DNA of 64,000 nt. It comes from Prevotellaceae bacterium. GTDB taxonomy: Bacteria; Bacteroidota; Bacteroidia; Bacteroidales; Bacteroidaceae. The notes under the pieces are model-generated. The model was not told where the DNA came from and ran no database searches. It was given only the letters and a program-made list of their open reading frames with translations. Shown here piece after piece: positions 1 through 8,505 of this stretch (positions are counted from its first letter, which is position 1; the number at the start of each line of letters is the position of its first letter). The position numbers and the translations under genes were made by a program. The stretch covers positions 1 to 64,000 of the forward strand of contig JAQYET010000060.1 in the NCBI GenBank assembly GCA_028723525.1, in the 5' to 3' direction.

Positions 1-84
1 CAGGGCATGCGCCTCAACCAAAGTTGGGAAACACTACAGAAGGGATTGTATATTGTGAATGGAAAGAAAAGGATGAAAGAGTGA
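1..84 (+). CDS. C-terminal end of a T9SS-sorted surface protein (partial)
   Basis: Only the last 27 codons lie in the window; the gene starts to the left. The reading frame ends with KGLYIVNGKKRMKE and a TGA at 82-84. A short hydrophobic strand followed by a basic tail of this kind is the usual end of a type A C-terminal sorting domain in Prevotella and Porphyromonas, and a similar ending (KGVYIKNGRK) is found on the protein at 23993-24736. The inference is an exported, outer-membrane-anchored protein. Nothing can be said of its functional domain. Confidence 0.6.
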   Translation, partial: QGMRLNQSWETLQKGLYIVNGKKRMKE

Positions 85-140
85 AAGTATAAAATCATTA
101 TTACTTTTCGCTAAAACTTCCTTATCTATTATTATAAACA

Positions 141-172
141 AGGGCTGAATTCCAAGCAACGGATTCAGCCCT
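141..172 (-). terminator. Hairpin downstream of uvrA
   Basis: AGGGCTGAATTCC (141-153) pairs with GGATTCAGCCCT (161-172), a 12-bp stem with one bulged T. On the minus strand it is followed by a T-rich stretch. Together with the next hairpin it probably ends uvrA transcription. Confidence 0.6.
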
Positions 173-192
173 GATTATTATCTTGTATGAGG

Positions 193-223
193 GAGTGTCA
201 AAAGGTAAAACTTTGGCACACTC
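193..223 (-). terminator. Second hairpin just after uvrA
   Basis: GAGTGT (193-198) pairs with ACACTC (218-223), extended by weak CAAA/CTTTGG pairing. The TGTCAAAA loop entry resembles that of the terminator at 7646-7675. It lies 18 bp beyond the uvrA stop. Confidence 0.5.
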
Positions 224-240
224 TCACAAACAAATCCTTG

Positions 241-3123
241 CTAACGAACACCTGTGCAGAGTAATGAACGGTTTAACTCTTCCTTTATAAATTTCGCAGT
301 ATATCCCTTGTTGCTTGCTGCCACAAACTCCGGAGTGCCTGACACTACGAGTTCTCCGCCCCCTCGTCCTCCTTCCGGTCCCATGTCTATTATATGGTCG
401 GCAAGTTTTATGACGTCGAGGTTATGCTCTATCACTATAACCGTATTTCCACGGCTGACGAGTTTCTGCAGCACATCCATCAACACCCTTATATCCTCAA
501 AATGCAGTCCGGTGGTGGGCTCGTCTAATATATACAGTGTCTTTCCCGTGTCTTTCTTGCTCAGTTCTGTGGCAAGTTTCACGCGCTGGCTCTCGCCTCC
601 GCTAAGTGTCGTTGACGGCTGTCCGAGTTTTATATAACCCAATCCCACATCCTGTATGGTCTTTATCTTTCTCAGGATATCGGGCACATTCTCGAAGAAC
701 TCCACTGCTTGGTTAATGGTCATGTCAAGAACGTCGGCAATCGACTTACCCTTATATCTCACCTCAAGTGTCTCGCGGTTGTATCTTTTGCCGTGACACA
801 CCTCGCAAGGCACCAGCACATCGGGCAGGAAATTCATTTCAATGTTCTTGTAACCATTTCCTCCGCAGGTCTCACATCTGCCACCCTTTACGTTGAATGA
901 AAATCTGCCCGGTTTATATCCGCGTATCTTTGCTTCGGGAAGATTGACGAAGAGCGAACGTATATCGCAGAAAACTCCTGTGTATGTGGCAGGATTGCTT
1001 CGCGGTGTGCGTCCCAACGGGGTCTGGTCAACGCTAACCACCTTGTCCAAATTCTCAATTCCTTCGATACTGTCGTAGTCCATAGGGTTTTTCAGGGAGC
1101 GATAGAACTTCTGACTAAGTATCGGTTGCAGAGTCTCGTTGATGAGGGTGGATTTTCCCGAGCCTGAAACACCGGACACCACTATCAGCGTGCCGAGCGG
1201 GAATTCCACTGTTACATTCTTCAGGTTATTGCCTTTCGCACCGGATATTTTCAGAACTTTTCCGTTCCCACTCCTACGTTCTCCGGGTAAATCAATGCGC
1301 ATATCACCGTTGAGATATTTTGCGGTGAGCGTCTGCCCTGCTTCTAACATCTCTGCCGGAGAGCCTTGGAAAACCACTTCACCTCCCTTTCTTCCGGCCT
1401 TCGGACCAATATCTATTATGTAGTCTGCAGCAAGCATCATGTCGCGGTCGTGCTCAACCACCACCACCGTGTTGCCGATGTCGCGCAGTTCCTTGAGCGA
1501 ATTTATCAGCCTCTCATTGTCGTGTTGATGCAGTCCGATGCTCGGTTCGTCAAGAATATAAAGCACGTTGACAAGTTGCGAGCCAATCTGCGTGGCAAGT
1601 CTTATGCGCTGACTCTCTCCGCCCGACAACGAAGCCGCCCTGCGGTCGAGTGAAAGATAATCGAGTCCCACTTCGAGCATGAATCCCAACCGAGTCCGGA
1701 TTTCCTTTATTATCTCCTCTGCTATCTTCTTTTGATTGTTGTCAAGATGTTGTTTTGCCTCGCTCAGCCACTCGTTAAGTTCGCTGATATCCATCTTGGC
1801 GAGTTCACTGATATTCTTGTCCCATATCTTGTAAGACAGACTTTCCCTGTTCAGTCTCATCCCATGACATTCGGGACATTCACACGTGGCAAGGAACTGG
1901 TCTGCCCATTTCTGCCCACTTGCACTCTCATCGTTTTCCATAACATTGCGAAGATATTTTATCACGCCGTTATATTCCACGAAATAGTCGCTCGTGGTGT
2001 GTACAAGTTCCTTGTCGATACGCACATTCCCAAGTGCACCATACAACACCTCGTCCATTGCCTCGGCAGGAATATCCTTCACAGGAGTCTTCAGTTCGCA
2101 TTCATATCTTTTCAGAATGGCATCAATCTGCCAGAAAATCATCTGCGACTTATATTTCCCCAATGGCACGATTGCACCTTGATATATCGAAATGCTTGTG
2201 TCGGGTATCACTTTAGAAATATCTATCCGGCTTATCACTCCAAGCCCCTTGCAAACATGGCACGCCCCTTCCGGGGAATTGAAGGAGAACTTGTTGGGTG
2301 CAGGGTCTCCGTAGCTGATACCGGACGTGGGGCACATCAGTCGCCGACTGAAATATTTCGCCTCACCGGTATCTTTGTCTAATATCATTATCAAGCCGTC
2401 GCCTTGCTTCATCGCAATGGCTACGCTTTTCTTTAACCGCGAGTCGATAAGAATGTGTCCTTCAGTGCTTTCAACGCGCTCTTTCACCAGCATTTTGTCA
2501 ATCACTACTTCAATGTTATGATTTTTGTAGCGATCAACTTTCATGCCTCTCTCTATTTCGCTTATCTCTCCGTCTATACGAACATGCAGATACCCTTTTT
2601 TCCTAAGACTCTCGAACAATTCCCGATAGTGTCCTTTGCGGTTTCTTACCACCGGCGCGAGGATGAAGATGCGCTTGCCGGAGTAGTCGTTGCCAATCAT
2701 TTCAAGGACCTTCTCTTCGGTGTATCTCACCATCTTTTCGCCTGTCATGTAACTATATGCGATACCGGCACGAGCATAAAGAAGTCGAAGGAAATCATAT
2801 ACTTCGGTTGTAGTGCCAACGGTGGAGCGAGGGTTCTTGTTGGTGGTCTTCTGTTCAATACTTATCACCGGGCTAAGTCCGGTAATCTTATCGACATCAG
2901 GGCGTTCCATGCCTCCAAGAAAGTTGCGTGCGTATGCCGAGAAAGTCTCGATATAACGTCTCTGCCCTTCTGCAAAAAGAGTGTCGAAAGCAAGTGACGA
3001 CTTCCCCGAACCGCTAAGTCCGGTTATGACAGTGAGGCTGTCGCGTGGAATTTCCACGTTTATGTTTTTGAGATTATGTACGCGAGCACCCCATACATTT
3101 ATCTTTTCCGATTCGTTGTTCAT
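241..3123 (-). CDS. uvrA: Excinuclease ABC subunit A
   Basis: UvrA finds bulky DNA lesions and loads UvrB at the start of nucleotide excision repair. The 960-residue protein has the full family layout: two ABC ATPase halves with Walker [10 protein letters not shown] near residue 35 and GVSGSGKST in the second half, two LSGGESQR signatures, two ILDEP Walker B segments, and zinc-finger cysteine pairs (CHVCKGLG with CPECHGMR, then CETCGGNG with CEVCHGKR). The start is ATG, 8 bp after the stop of the surface-protein gene at 3132, so the two are probably co-transcribed from the promoter at 3874-3881. Two hairpins follow the stop. Nothing looks abnormal. Confidence 0.97.
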   Translation of the reverse strand: MNNESEKINVWGARVHNLKNINVEIPRDSLTVITGLSGSGKSSLAFDTLFAEGQRRYIETFSAYARNFLGGMERPDVDKITGLSPVISIEQKTTNKNPRSTVGTTTEVYDFLRLLYARAGIAYSYMTGEKMVRYTEEKVLEMIGNDYSGKRIFILAPVVRNRKGHYRELFESLRKKGYLHVRIDGEISEIERGMKVDRYKNHNIEVVIDKMLVKERVESTEGHILIDSRLKKSVAIAMKQGDGLIMILDKDTGEAKYFSRRLMCPTSGISYGDPAPNKFSFNSPEGACHVCKGLGVISRIDISKVIPDTSISIYQGAIVPLGKYKSQMIFWQIDAILKRYECELKTPVKDIPAEAMDEVLYGALGNVRIDKELVHTTSDYFVEYNGVIKYLRNVMENDESASGQKWADQFLATCECPECHGMRLNRESLSYKIWDKNISELAKMDISELNEWLSEAKQHLDNNQKKIAEEIIKEIRTRLGFMLEVGLDYLSLDRRAASLSGGESQRIRLATQIGSQLVNVLYILDEPSIGLHQHDNERLINSLKELRDIGNTVVVVEHDRDMMLAADYIIDIGPKAGRKGGEVVFQGSPAEMLEAGQTLTAKYLNGDMRIDLPGERRSGNGKVLKISGAKGNNLKNVTVEFPLGTLIVVSGVSGSGKSTLINETLQPILSQKFYRSLKNPMDYDSIEGIENLDKVVSVDQTPLGRTPRSNPATYTGVFCDIRSLFVNLPEAKIRGYKPGRFSFNVKGGRCETCGGNGYKNIEMNFLPDVLVPCEVCHGKRYNRETLEVRYKGKSIADVLDMTINQAVEFFENVPDILRKIKTIQDVGLGYIKLGQPSTTLSGGESQRVKLATELSKKDTGKTLYILDEPTTGLHFEDIRVLMDVLQKLVSRGNTVIVIEHNLDVIKLADHIIDMGPEGGRGGGELVVSGTPEFVAASNKGYTAKFIKEELNRSLLCTGVR

Positions 3124-3131
3124 TCGTGTTG

Positions 3132-3854
3132 TCAGTTTTCCGGCATGCCGGTGCTCTCGGTATATCCTCTCAATAAATTCACGTCACGCCGTATGTTGTA
3201 TTTCCTTCCGTCGGAGCCCACAGCCTTTACGACAACGAAATACACGCCCTGCTTCACTTCCTTACCATTGTAAGTGCCGTCCCAGCCGCCTTCGGGATTG
3301 TCCCACTCGTGAAGTTTCTGCCCCCAGCGGTTGAATATGGCGGCATGAAACTCCACAAGGCTCTTGTAGGTTTTTGCTTTGTAAATGTCGTTATATCCGT
3401 CGCCGTTAGGGGAGAAGGCGTTAGGCATGTCGAGAGAACTTTCGCTGATTGTCACTCTTATCGGTCCAGTCTCCCGCCAGTATTCTTCGGTGTATTCTAT
3501 TTTGTCGTTTCCTTTGGTGAACGTCACGTAACACACTACAGAATGTGTTCCGGCGTCGTTGAATGTAAATTCGGTATTTTCTTCATGCCTTATCATGTAT
3601 GGAGTGGTCTCGTTCTCACGAGTGAAACGCCACTCATAATATGCGGTGTAATCTCCTTGGTTCTGCGGACGAGCCTCGAAACGCGCAGAGAGAGGGGCGT
3701 CGCCGGAATAATTATTGCTTTCTTCCTCATCGCCTTCGCTGTTTATGAATTTGGCAACAGGGGCTATTGTAGGCATTTCTGTTTGAGAAAAAGCCCCTCC
3801 GTGCACACATAATGTAAAGCCTAAGAAGGCAATCAAACGGTATGTTTTCATCAT
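3132..3854 (-). CDS. PKD-like surface protein with gliding-type (type B) sorting domain
   Basis: A 240-residue exported protein. Residues 1-23 form a signal peptide ending near FSQ. The middle part (about 30-135) has the look of a PKD/immunoglobulin-like fold ([16 protein letters not shown]). From about residue 140, [25 protein letters not shown] and [18 protein letters not shown] are the diagnostic blocks of the gliding-motility-associated C-terminal domain, which directs T9SS export and surface attachment. No catalytic domain is present, so it is probably a structural or adhesive surface protein. It is the first gene of a likely operon with uvrA, an odd pairing with no evident functional link. 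A -7 box lies 20 bp upstream. Confidence 0.85.
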   Translation of the reverse strand: MMKTYRLIAFLGFTLCVHGGAFSQTEMPTIAPVAKFINSEGDEEESNNYSGDAPLSARFEARPQNQGDYTAYYEWRFTRENETTPYMIRHEENTEFTFNDAGTHSVVCYVTFTKGNDKIEYTEEYWRETGPIRVTISESSLDMPNAFSPNGDGYNDIYKAKTYKSLVEFHAAIFNRWGQKLHEWDNPEGGWDGTYNGKEVKQGVYFVVVKAVGSDGRKYNIRRDVNLLRGYTESTGMPEN

Positions 3855-3873
3855 TTTTTCTATTTAATAGATG

Positions 3874-3881
3874 CAAAATTA
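3874..3881 (-). promoter_or_regulatory. -7 box TAATTTTG for the 3132-3854 gene
   Basis: TAATTTTG on the minus strand matches the Bacteroidetes -7 consensus TAnnTTTG, with a TTG about 20 bp further upstream (3902-3904). It predicts a 5' leader of about 14 nt and probably drives uvrA as well. Confidence 0.7.
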
Positions 3882-3914
3882 CAAAAAAACAGCGGTTAAG
3901 TCAACTTTATTGTT

Positions 3915-3922
3915 TATTTTTG
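3915..3922 (+). promoter_or_regulatory. -7 box TATTTTTG for the LysM gene
   Basis: TATTTTTG matches TAnnTTTG and predicts a leader of about 32 nt before the ATG at 3961. It is divergent from the promoter at 3874-3881; only 33 bp separate the two boxes. No -33 TTG is seen at the usual spacing. Confidence 0.6.
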
Positions 3923-3960
3923 CAGAAAATTTAGGGAAGTAAATAAGAATTAAACCGATT

Positions 3961-5316
3961 ATGATACATTTTTTAAGATACTCGTTAGTGTTTGCCTTGT
4001 TGCTCGTATGCTCCGCCTCTAACGCTCAGGTGGCGAAGTGGAGAGAGATGCACAAGGTGGCTAAAGGGGAGACTATGTATGGCATATCGCATGAATATGG
4101 CATCACCGAGGAACAACTCAGGGCTGCCAATCCGGAGATGAACCAACCGGGGTATAAGTTGAAAAAGGGCGACTTTATTTTCATCCCTTACGCTAATGAG
4201 GCGGAGGCTTTGGCTGCGACAGACAAAGTTGTGGTGCGTAGCGGAGAGAAGTCAGACGTAAAGAACAGGGCTATAAGAATGGGGGTGATGCTCCCACTGC
4301 ATAATGTTGATGGCGATGGTCGCCGCATGGTTGAATATTATCGCGGATTACTTTTGGCGTGCGACCAAATGAGACGCGAAGGAGTGTCTGTTGACGTGTA
4401 TGCGTGGAACGTAGATATAAATGCAGACATACGCATGACATTGCTGAGCAAGGGAGCAGACAAGTGCGACATAATTTTCGGTCCGCTATATACCAAGCAG
4501 GTTAAACCACTTGCCGACTTCGCGAGTAAATATGGCATAAAGGTTGTTATACCGTTTTCGATAGAGAGTGATGCGGTGTCGAACAATCCGAATGTGTTCC
4601 AAGTGTATCAAAACCCTGCGTTCTTCAATCAAGAAGTGGTGTCACAATTTATAAAGCGTTTTGAGTCTTCTCATCCTGTATTCGTAGATTGTAACGACCC
4701 TACGAGCACCAAAGGCACTTTCACAACGCAGTTGCGCAAGGAATTGGAGGTAAAGAACATTGCATACAGCATAACGAACATAAACTCAGAGTGGAAGAAT
4801 TTCGCGCGTTCCTTCTTGCCTGACAAACAGAATGTGATAGTGCTCAACTCCGAGAAATCACCCTGTCTGAACCGCGCCATAATGCGTCTCGACTCGCTCC
4901 GCGCTGCTAATCCACAACTGAAACTCACTTTATTCGGTTATACGGAGTGGCTGATGTATGCAAAATATAATATTGAGAAGTATTGCATGTTTGACACATA
5001 TATACCTGCGCACTTCTATTATAACTCCATGTCGCAGGCTACCAATGCTCTCGAAAGGTCATACAAACAATGGTTTCGTAGAGACATGCAGGACTATCTG
5101 CCACGATTTGCAATTACAGGTTATGACCACGGTCTGTTTTTCCTTAGAGGGCTGCATCGCGACGGTATGAAATTTAACGGGTCAACGCCGGACAAGACAG
5201 CATTGCAAACACGTCTCCACTTCAAGAGGGTAGGGAAGAGCGGAGGTTATCAGAACACATCATTCTTGTTTATTCATTATAACAAGGACCATTCAATATC
5301 AACAATAAATTTCTGA
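3961..5316 (+). CDS. LysM domain protein with periplasmic-binding-protein-like receptor domain
   Basis: A 451-residue exported protein. Residues 1-22 form a signal peptide (cut near SNAQ). Residues 28-76 are one LysM peptidoglycan-binding module (HKVAKGETMYGIS, LKKGDFIFIPYA). From about residue 100 to the end there is a type I periplasmic-binding-protein fold like branched-chain amino acid receptors or LpoA/LppC (GVMLPLH, IIFGPLYTKQVKPLADFA, KVVIPFSI). The combination is common in Bacteroidetes and suggests a wall-anchored periplasmic or lipid-facing factor, perhaps in peptidoglycan or envelope assembly. The ligand is unknown. It is followed after 7 bp by an outer-membrane barrel gene, so they form an operon. 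Confidence 0.85.
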   Translation: MIHFLRYSLVFALLLVCSASNAQVAKWREMHKVAKGETMYGISHEYGITEEQLRAANPEMNQPGYKLKKGDFIFIPYANEAEALAATDKVVVRSGEKSDVKNRAIRMGVMLPLHNVDGDGRRMVEYYRGLLLACDQMRREGVSVDVYAWNVDINADIRMTLLSKGADKCDIIFGPLYTKQVKPLADFASKYGIKVVIPFSIESDAVSNNPNVFQVYQNPAFFNQEVVSQFIKRFESSHPVFVDCNDPTSTKGTFTTQLRKELEVKNIAYSITNINSEWKNFARSFLPDKQNVIVLNSEKSPCLNRAIMRLDSLRAANPQLKLTLFGYTEWLMYAKYNIEKYCMFDTYIPAHFYYNSMSQATNALERSYKQWFRRDMQDYLPRFAITGYDHGLFFLRGLHRDGMKFNGSTPDKTALQTRLHFKRVGKSGGYQNTSFLFIHYNKDHSISTINF

Positions 5317-5323
5317 TTTTCGG

Positions 5324-6076
5324 ATGATGCGGATATTAAGGATTTATTCATTCGCTTTCTTTCTCGCTGTGGCAGCGGCGGCTTCGGCACAGGTCGGTGA
5401 GTACCGCAACGATTTGAGCATCGGTGTCAATGCCGGCTACGCGCTCAGTAGCGTGTCTTTCCAACCGAAAGTCAGTCAGGTGATGCACGGAGGCATTACG
5501 GGAGGAGTAACGCTGAAGTATGTTTGCGAGAAATATTTCAACACATTATGCGCAGTTCTGGCAGAGATAAACTATGCCTGTATAGGATGGAAGGAAGACA
5601 TTCTTGATATCCAAAACCAACCGGTAATCAACGCCGTGACCAAACAGCCGGAAGAGTATAAACGCACGATGAATTATATTCAAGTGCCGGTGTTTGCTCA
5701 TCTCGCATGGGGAAAGGAGCGGGGAGGATTGCAGTTCTTCTTTCAGGCAGGTCCGCAACTGGGCTTCTTCTTAAACGAGAAGACAACATCCAATTATGAA
5801 GCAGCTTCTCGCAATATTGCCGACAGAGCAAATTCTGTATTCGAACAAGAGCAATTAAGCGTCGAGAAGAAATTTGATTATGGCATTGCTGTAGGAGCAG
5901 GTCTTGAATACAGTTTACCAAAAATTGGGCATATACTCTTTGAAGGGAGATACTATTATGGTTTAGGAAACGTATTTGGAAGTACTAAACGCGACTATTT
6001 CGGTCGCTCGAACCATAATACCATATATGTAAAAATGGCTTATTTATTTGATATAATACATACAAAGGGCAACTAA
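5324..6076 (+). CDS. PorT-family outer-membrane beta-barrel protein
   Basis: A 250-residue protein with a signal peptide (residues 1-22, AAAASAQ) followed by alternating amphipathic strands typical of the PF13568-type outer-membrane barrel (SIGVNAGYALSS, YIQVPVFAHLAWG, FFFQAGPQLGFFL, and a final strand near the C-terminus). There are two adjacent ATGs at 5324 and 5327; either may start it. It follows the LysM/receptor gene by 7 bp and is presumably co-transcribed. The family is annotated as PorT-like. I cannot say whether this is the true T9SS PorT or a generic barrel; overall similarity of layout suggests the latter. Confidence 0.8.
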   Translation: MMRILRIYSFAFFLAVAAAASAQVGEYRNDLSIGVNAGYALSSVSFQPKVSQVMHGGITGGVTLKYVCEKYFNTLCAVLAEINYACIGWKEDILDIQNQPVINAVTKQPEEYKRTMNYIQVPVFAHLAWGKERGGLQFFFQAGPQLGFFLNEKTTSNYEAASRNIADRANSVFEQEQLSVEKKFDYGIAVGAGLEYSLPKIGHILFEGRYYYGLGNVFGSTKRDYFGRSNHNTIYVKMAYLFDIIHTKGN

Positions 6077-6104
6077 TTATTAACAATTAAATAAATAAAA
6101 TTTT

Positions 6105-7622
6105 ATGTTTGAAGGACAACCGAAAGGACTTTACGCATTGGCTTTGGCCAATACAGGTGAACGATTTGGTTATTACACCATGATCGCAGTGTTTGCTCTT
6201 TTCCTAAGAGCTAATTTTGGACTTGACCCGGGTACTGCTGGGTTAATCTACAGTAGTTTTCTTGGATTGGTTTATTTCCTGCCTTTCGTGGGCGGTATAA
6301 TGGCCGACAAGTTTGGATTTGGTAAAATGGTGACCATTGGCATTGCCATAATGTTCCTTGGTTATTTATTCTTAGCAATTCCATTGGGAAGCGGAACTGT
6401 GGCATTTGCCTGCATGCTTGCGGCTCTTTTGTTTATTAGTTTTGGTACAGGACTGTTCAAAGGAAACCTTCAAGTGATGGTGGGAAATCTTTATGACGCA
6501 CCGGAACTTGCTCCTAAGCGTGACTCTGCGTTCTCAATTTTCTATATGGCTATCAACATCGGTGCTCTCTTTGCTCCTACCGCTGCAGTTAGGATTAAGG
6601 AGTATGCTGAAGTGTCTTGGGGCTTATCGGGTAACGATGCTTACCACTTCTCATTTGCGGTGGCATGCTTGTCTTTGATTATATCAATGATTATTTATTT
6701 CGTATTCCGTTCTACCTTTAAACATGTTGAGGGTGGGGAACGCGCAAAGACACAGGCTGATACCACAGAAGAACTTTCACCGGCAGATACAAAGGCACGC
6801 ATTGTAGCACTCTGTTTGGTGTTTGCTGTGGTTATTTTCTTCTGGATGGCTTTCCACCAGAATGGTTTGAGTTTGACTTATTTTGCCGATGAGTTTACCC
6901 AGCGCACTGCTTCAGGTGTGCAAAGTATGGCATTTGATGTTGTTAACTTGTTTATGATTATCATCATTGTTTATGCTCTCTTTGCTCTTTTCCAAGGAAA
7001 AACCGGTAAAGCCAAAGGTATTGCAGGTGTTGTTATGTTGGCAGCAATCGGTGTGTTGGTTGCAAAGTATGTAAATCTTGACGGAGACGTAACCGTAAGT
7101 GCTCCTATATTTCAACAGTTCAACCCATTCTATGTAGTAGCTTTGACCCCCGTTAGCATGGCTATTTTTGCCAGTTTAGCAAATAAGGGCAAAGAGCCTT
7201 CCGCACCACGTAAGATTGCTTATGGTATGTTGGTTGCTGCGGCAGGTTTTTGCGTTATGCTCATCGGTTCTATGGGATTGCTTACACCTAACGAACAGAA
7301 AACAGCTGTAGAAGCAGGTGCAGGTATATTTGTTTCTCCAAATTGGTTGATTGGGACTTATCTCATTCTTACCTTTGGTGAACTTTTATTGAGCCCGATG
7401 GGAATTTCATTCGTATCTAAGGTTGCACCTCCTAAATATAAAGGTATGATGATGGGAGGTTGGTTTGTCGCTACCGCCATTGGTAACTTGCTCGTAATGG
7501 TTGGTGGTTATCTTTGGGGACCGCTTCCTCTTTGGGGTGTTTGGCTCGTATTCATAACCCTTTGTCTCTTGTCAGCCCTCTTCATGTTTACAATGATGAA
7601 ACGTCTTGAAAAGGTGGCATAA
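6105..7622 (+). CDS. Proton-dependent oligopeptide (POT/PTR2 family) transporter
   Basis: An inner-membrane proton symporter for di- and tripeptides. The 505 residues contain about 12-14 hydrophobic helices. The family signature is at the start (ANTGERFGYYTM, the ExxERFxYY-type motif in helix 1), followed by FVGGIMADKFGFGK after helix 2-3 and GTGLFKGNLQVMVG in helix 4. It begins 28 bp after the barrel gene but ends in its own strong terminator at 7646-7675. Codon use is rich in GGT, GTT and CTT compared with neighbours, suggesting high expression. Peptide uptake fits an amino-acid-fermenting Prevotella-like lifestyle. Confidence 0.93.
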   Translation: MFEGQPKGLYALALANTGERFGYYTMIAVFALFLRANFGLDPGTAGLIYSSFLGLVYFLPFVGGIMADKFGFGKMVTIGIAIMFLGYLFLAIPLGSGTVAFACMLAALLFISFGTGLFKGNLQVMVGNLYDAPELAPKRDSAFSIFYMAINIGALFAPTAAVRIKEYAEVSWGLSGNDAYHFSFAVACLSLIISMIIYFVFRSTFKHVEGGERAKTQADTTEELSPADTKARIVALCLVFAVVIFFWMAFHQNGLSLTYFADEFTQRTASGVQSMAFDVVNLFMIIIIVYALFALFQGKTGKAKGIAGVVMLAAIGVLVAKYVNLDGDVTVSAPIFQQFNPFYVVALTPVSMAIFASLANKGKEPSAPRKIAYGMLVAAAGFCVMLIGSMGLLTPNEQKTAVEAGAGIFVSPNWLIGTYLILTFGELLLSPMGISFVSKVAPPKYKGMMMGGWFVATAIGNLLVMVGGYLWGPLPLWGVWLVFITLCLLSALFMFTMMKRLEKVA

Positions 7623-7645
7623 ATATAGAATACCATAGTTATAAT

Positions 7646-7675
7646 GAGGATGTGTCAAAAAACAGGCACATCCTC
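7646..7675 (+). terminator. Terminator after the peptide transporter
   Basis: GAGGATGTG (7646-7654) pairs perfectly with CACATCCTC (7667-7675), with a 12-nt loop, followed by TTTTG. A classic intrinsic terminator. Confidence 0.85.
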
Positions 7676-7764
7676 TTTTGTTTCGTTTAACCTAACATTA
7701 CTTGTTCTTTGTTAATTCCATTTAAATGAACATAACGCATTATTTCGTTGTTCCATAAAAAGAC

Positions 7765-7772
7765 TATCTTTG
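7765..7772 (+). promoter_or_regulatory. -7 box TATCTTTG before the 7814 gene
   Basis: TATCTTTG fits TAnnTTTG exactly and predicts a start about 35 nt before the ATG at 7814. Confidence 0.65.
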
Positions 7773-7813
7773 CACGCGAACAAAAGAATTTCACATAAAA
7801 TCAGTACGTGCAC

Positions 7814-8296
7814 ATGCAAAGGTCATTCGTGTTTTTCCTGCTACTCTCCTTGGCACTTATTTCAAAAGCGCAGAGGCATGTCGTGGTGGTGGATATTGAC
7901 ACGCATATTCCGATTGAGGGTGTAAGCGTGAAGACAGATACATGTCGCGCTATGATTACTGACAGTGAGGGTAAGGCATGTATCACGGAACGGTTTGATA
8001 CTATTAGGTTCAGTCATTTAAAATACTTCTCCGAAAAAATTACATACGAGGAATTTACAGACACCATGTATCTCGTTGCAAAAAACATGATGCTACCGGA
8101 GGTTGTAGTAACAGGAATAAATCCTGACCTTATGAGAGCTATGAAAAAGAACCATGAACGCATGATGCTCGAACCAACTTCCACAAGCATACTAACTTTC
8201 GACTTTGCAAACTTCATCGACCGGCGGGCAAGGCGTGACCGCAAACATTACAGAAAAGCAAAGAAGATATTAAGAGAATGGGACTTGAAAAACTAA
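7814..8296 (+). CDS. Small exported protein with carboxypeptidase-regulatory-like domain
   Basis: A 160-residue protein starting at ATG 7814; a GTG two codons upstream (7808) is a weaker alternative. Residues 1-20 form a signal peptide (LALISKAQ). Residues 22-85 resemble the CarboxypepD_reg-like (CNA-B-like) fold that begins many TonB-dependent receptors (DIDTHIPIEGVSVKTDT, ITDSEGKACITE, MLPEVVVTGIN). The receptor barrel that normally follows is absent; instead there is a short basic tail rich in R and K. It may be a stand-alone domain used as a surface or periplasmic binding module. Function unknown. Confidence 0.75.
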   Translation: MQRSFVFFLLLSLALISKAQRHVVVVDIDTHIPIEGVSVKTDTCRAMITDSEGKACITERFDTIRFSHLKYFSEKITYEEFTDTMYLVAKNMMLPEVVVTGINPDLMRAMKKNHERMMLEPTSTSILTFDFANFIDRRARRDRKHYRKAKKILREWDLKN

Positions 8297-8391
8297 TACA
8301 TCCATGATTTTATACTTCCTAAATAAGGTTAAAGGTATTCATTATTACGCAAAAACTATCAAAGTTATGTTATAAATAATACGAATTTATT

Positions 8392-8399
8392 TATCTTTG
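8392..8399 (+). promoter_or_regulatory. -7 box TATCTTTG with long leader before the LRR gene
   Basis: TATCTTTG predicts a transcript with a leader of about 100 nt before the ATG at 8506. Within the leader GGGTTC (8438-8443) can pair with GAACCC (8475-8480), a 6-bp stem with a long loop. No riboswitch class is recognisable. Confidence 0.6.
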
Positions 8400-8505
8400 T
8401 AGCCTTATTTTGAGAAAAAGACTAAAATCTGGTAAAAGGGTTCTTGCCTGATAATGGTCTTAAATGAATTTATAGAACCCAACTTAAATTTATACTAACC
8501 ATATT

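Noticed and set aside
5324..6076. Assignment of the barrel protein as the true T9SS component PorT
   Set aside because: Only the generic outer-membrane barrel pattern is visible; no PorT-specific features could be confirmed by eye.
8401..8505. Riboswitch in the long leader of the LRR gene
   Set aside because: Only one weak 6-bp stem is found and no known class motif; nothing in the gene suggests metabolite control.
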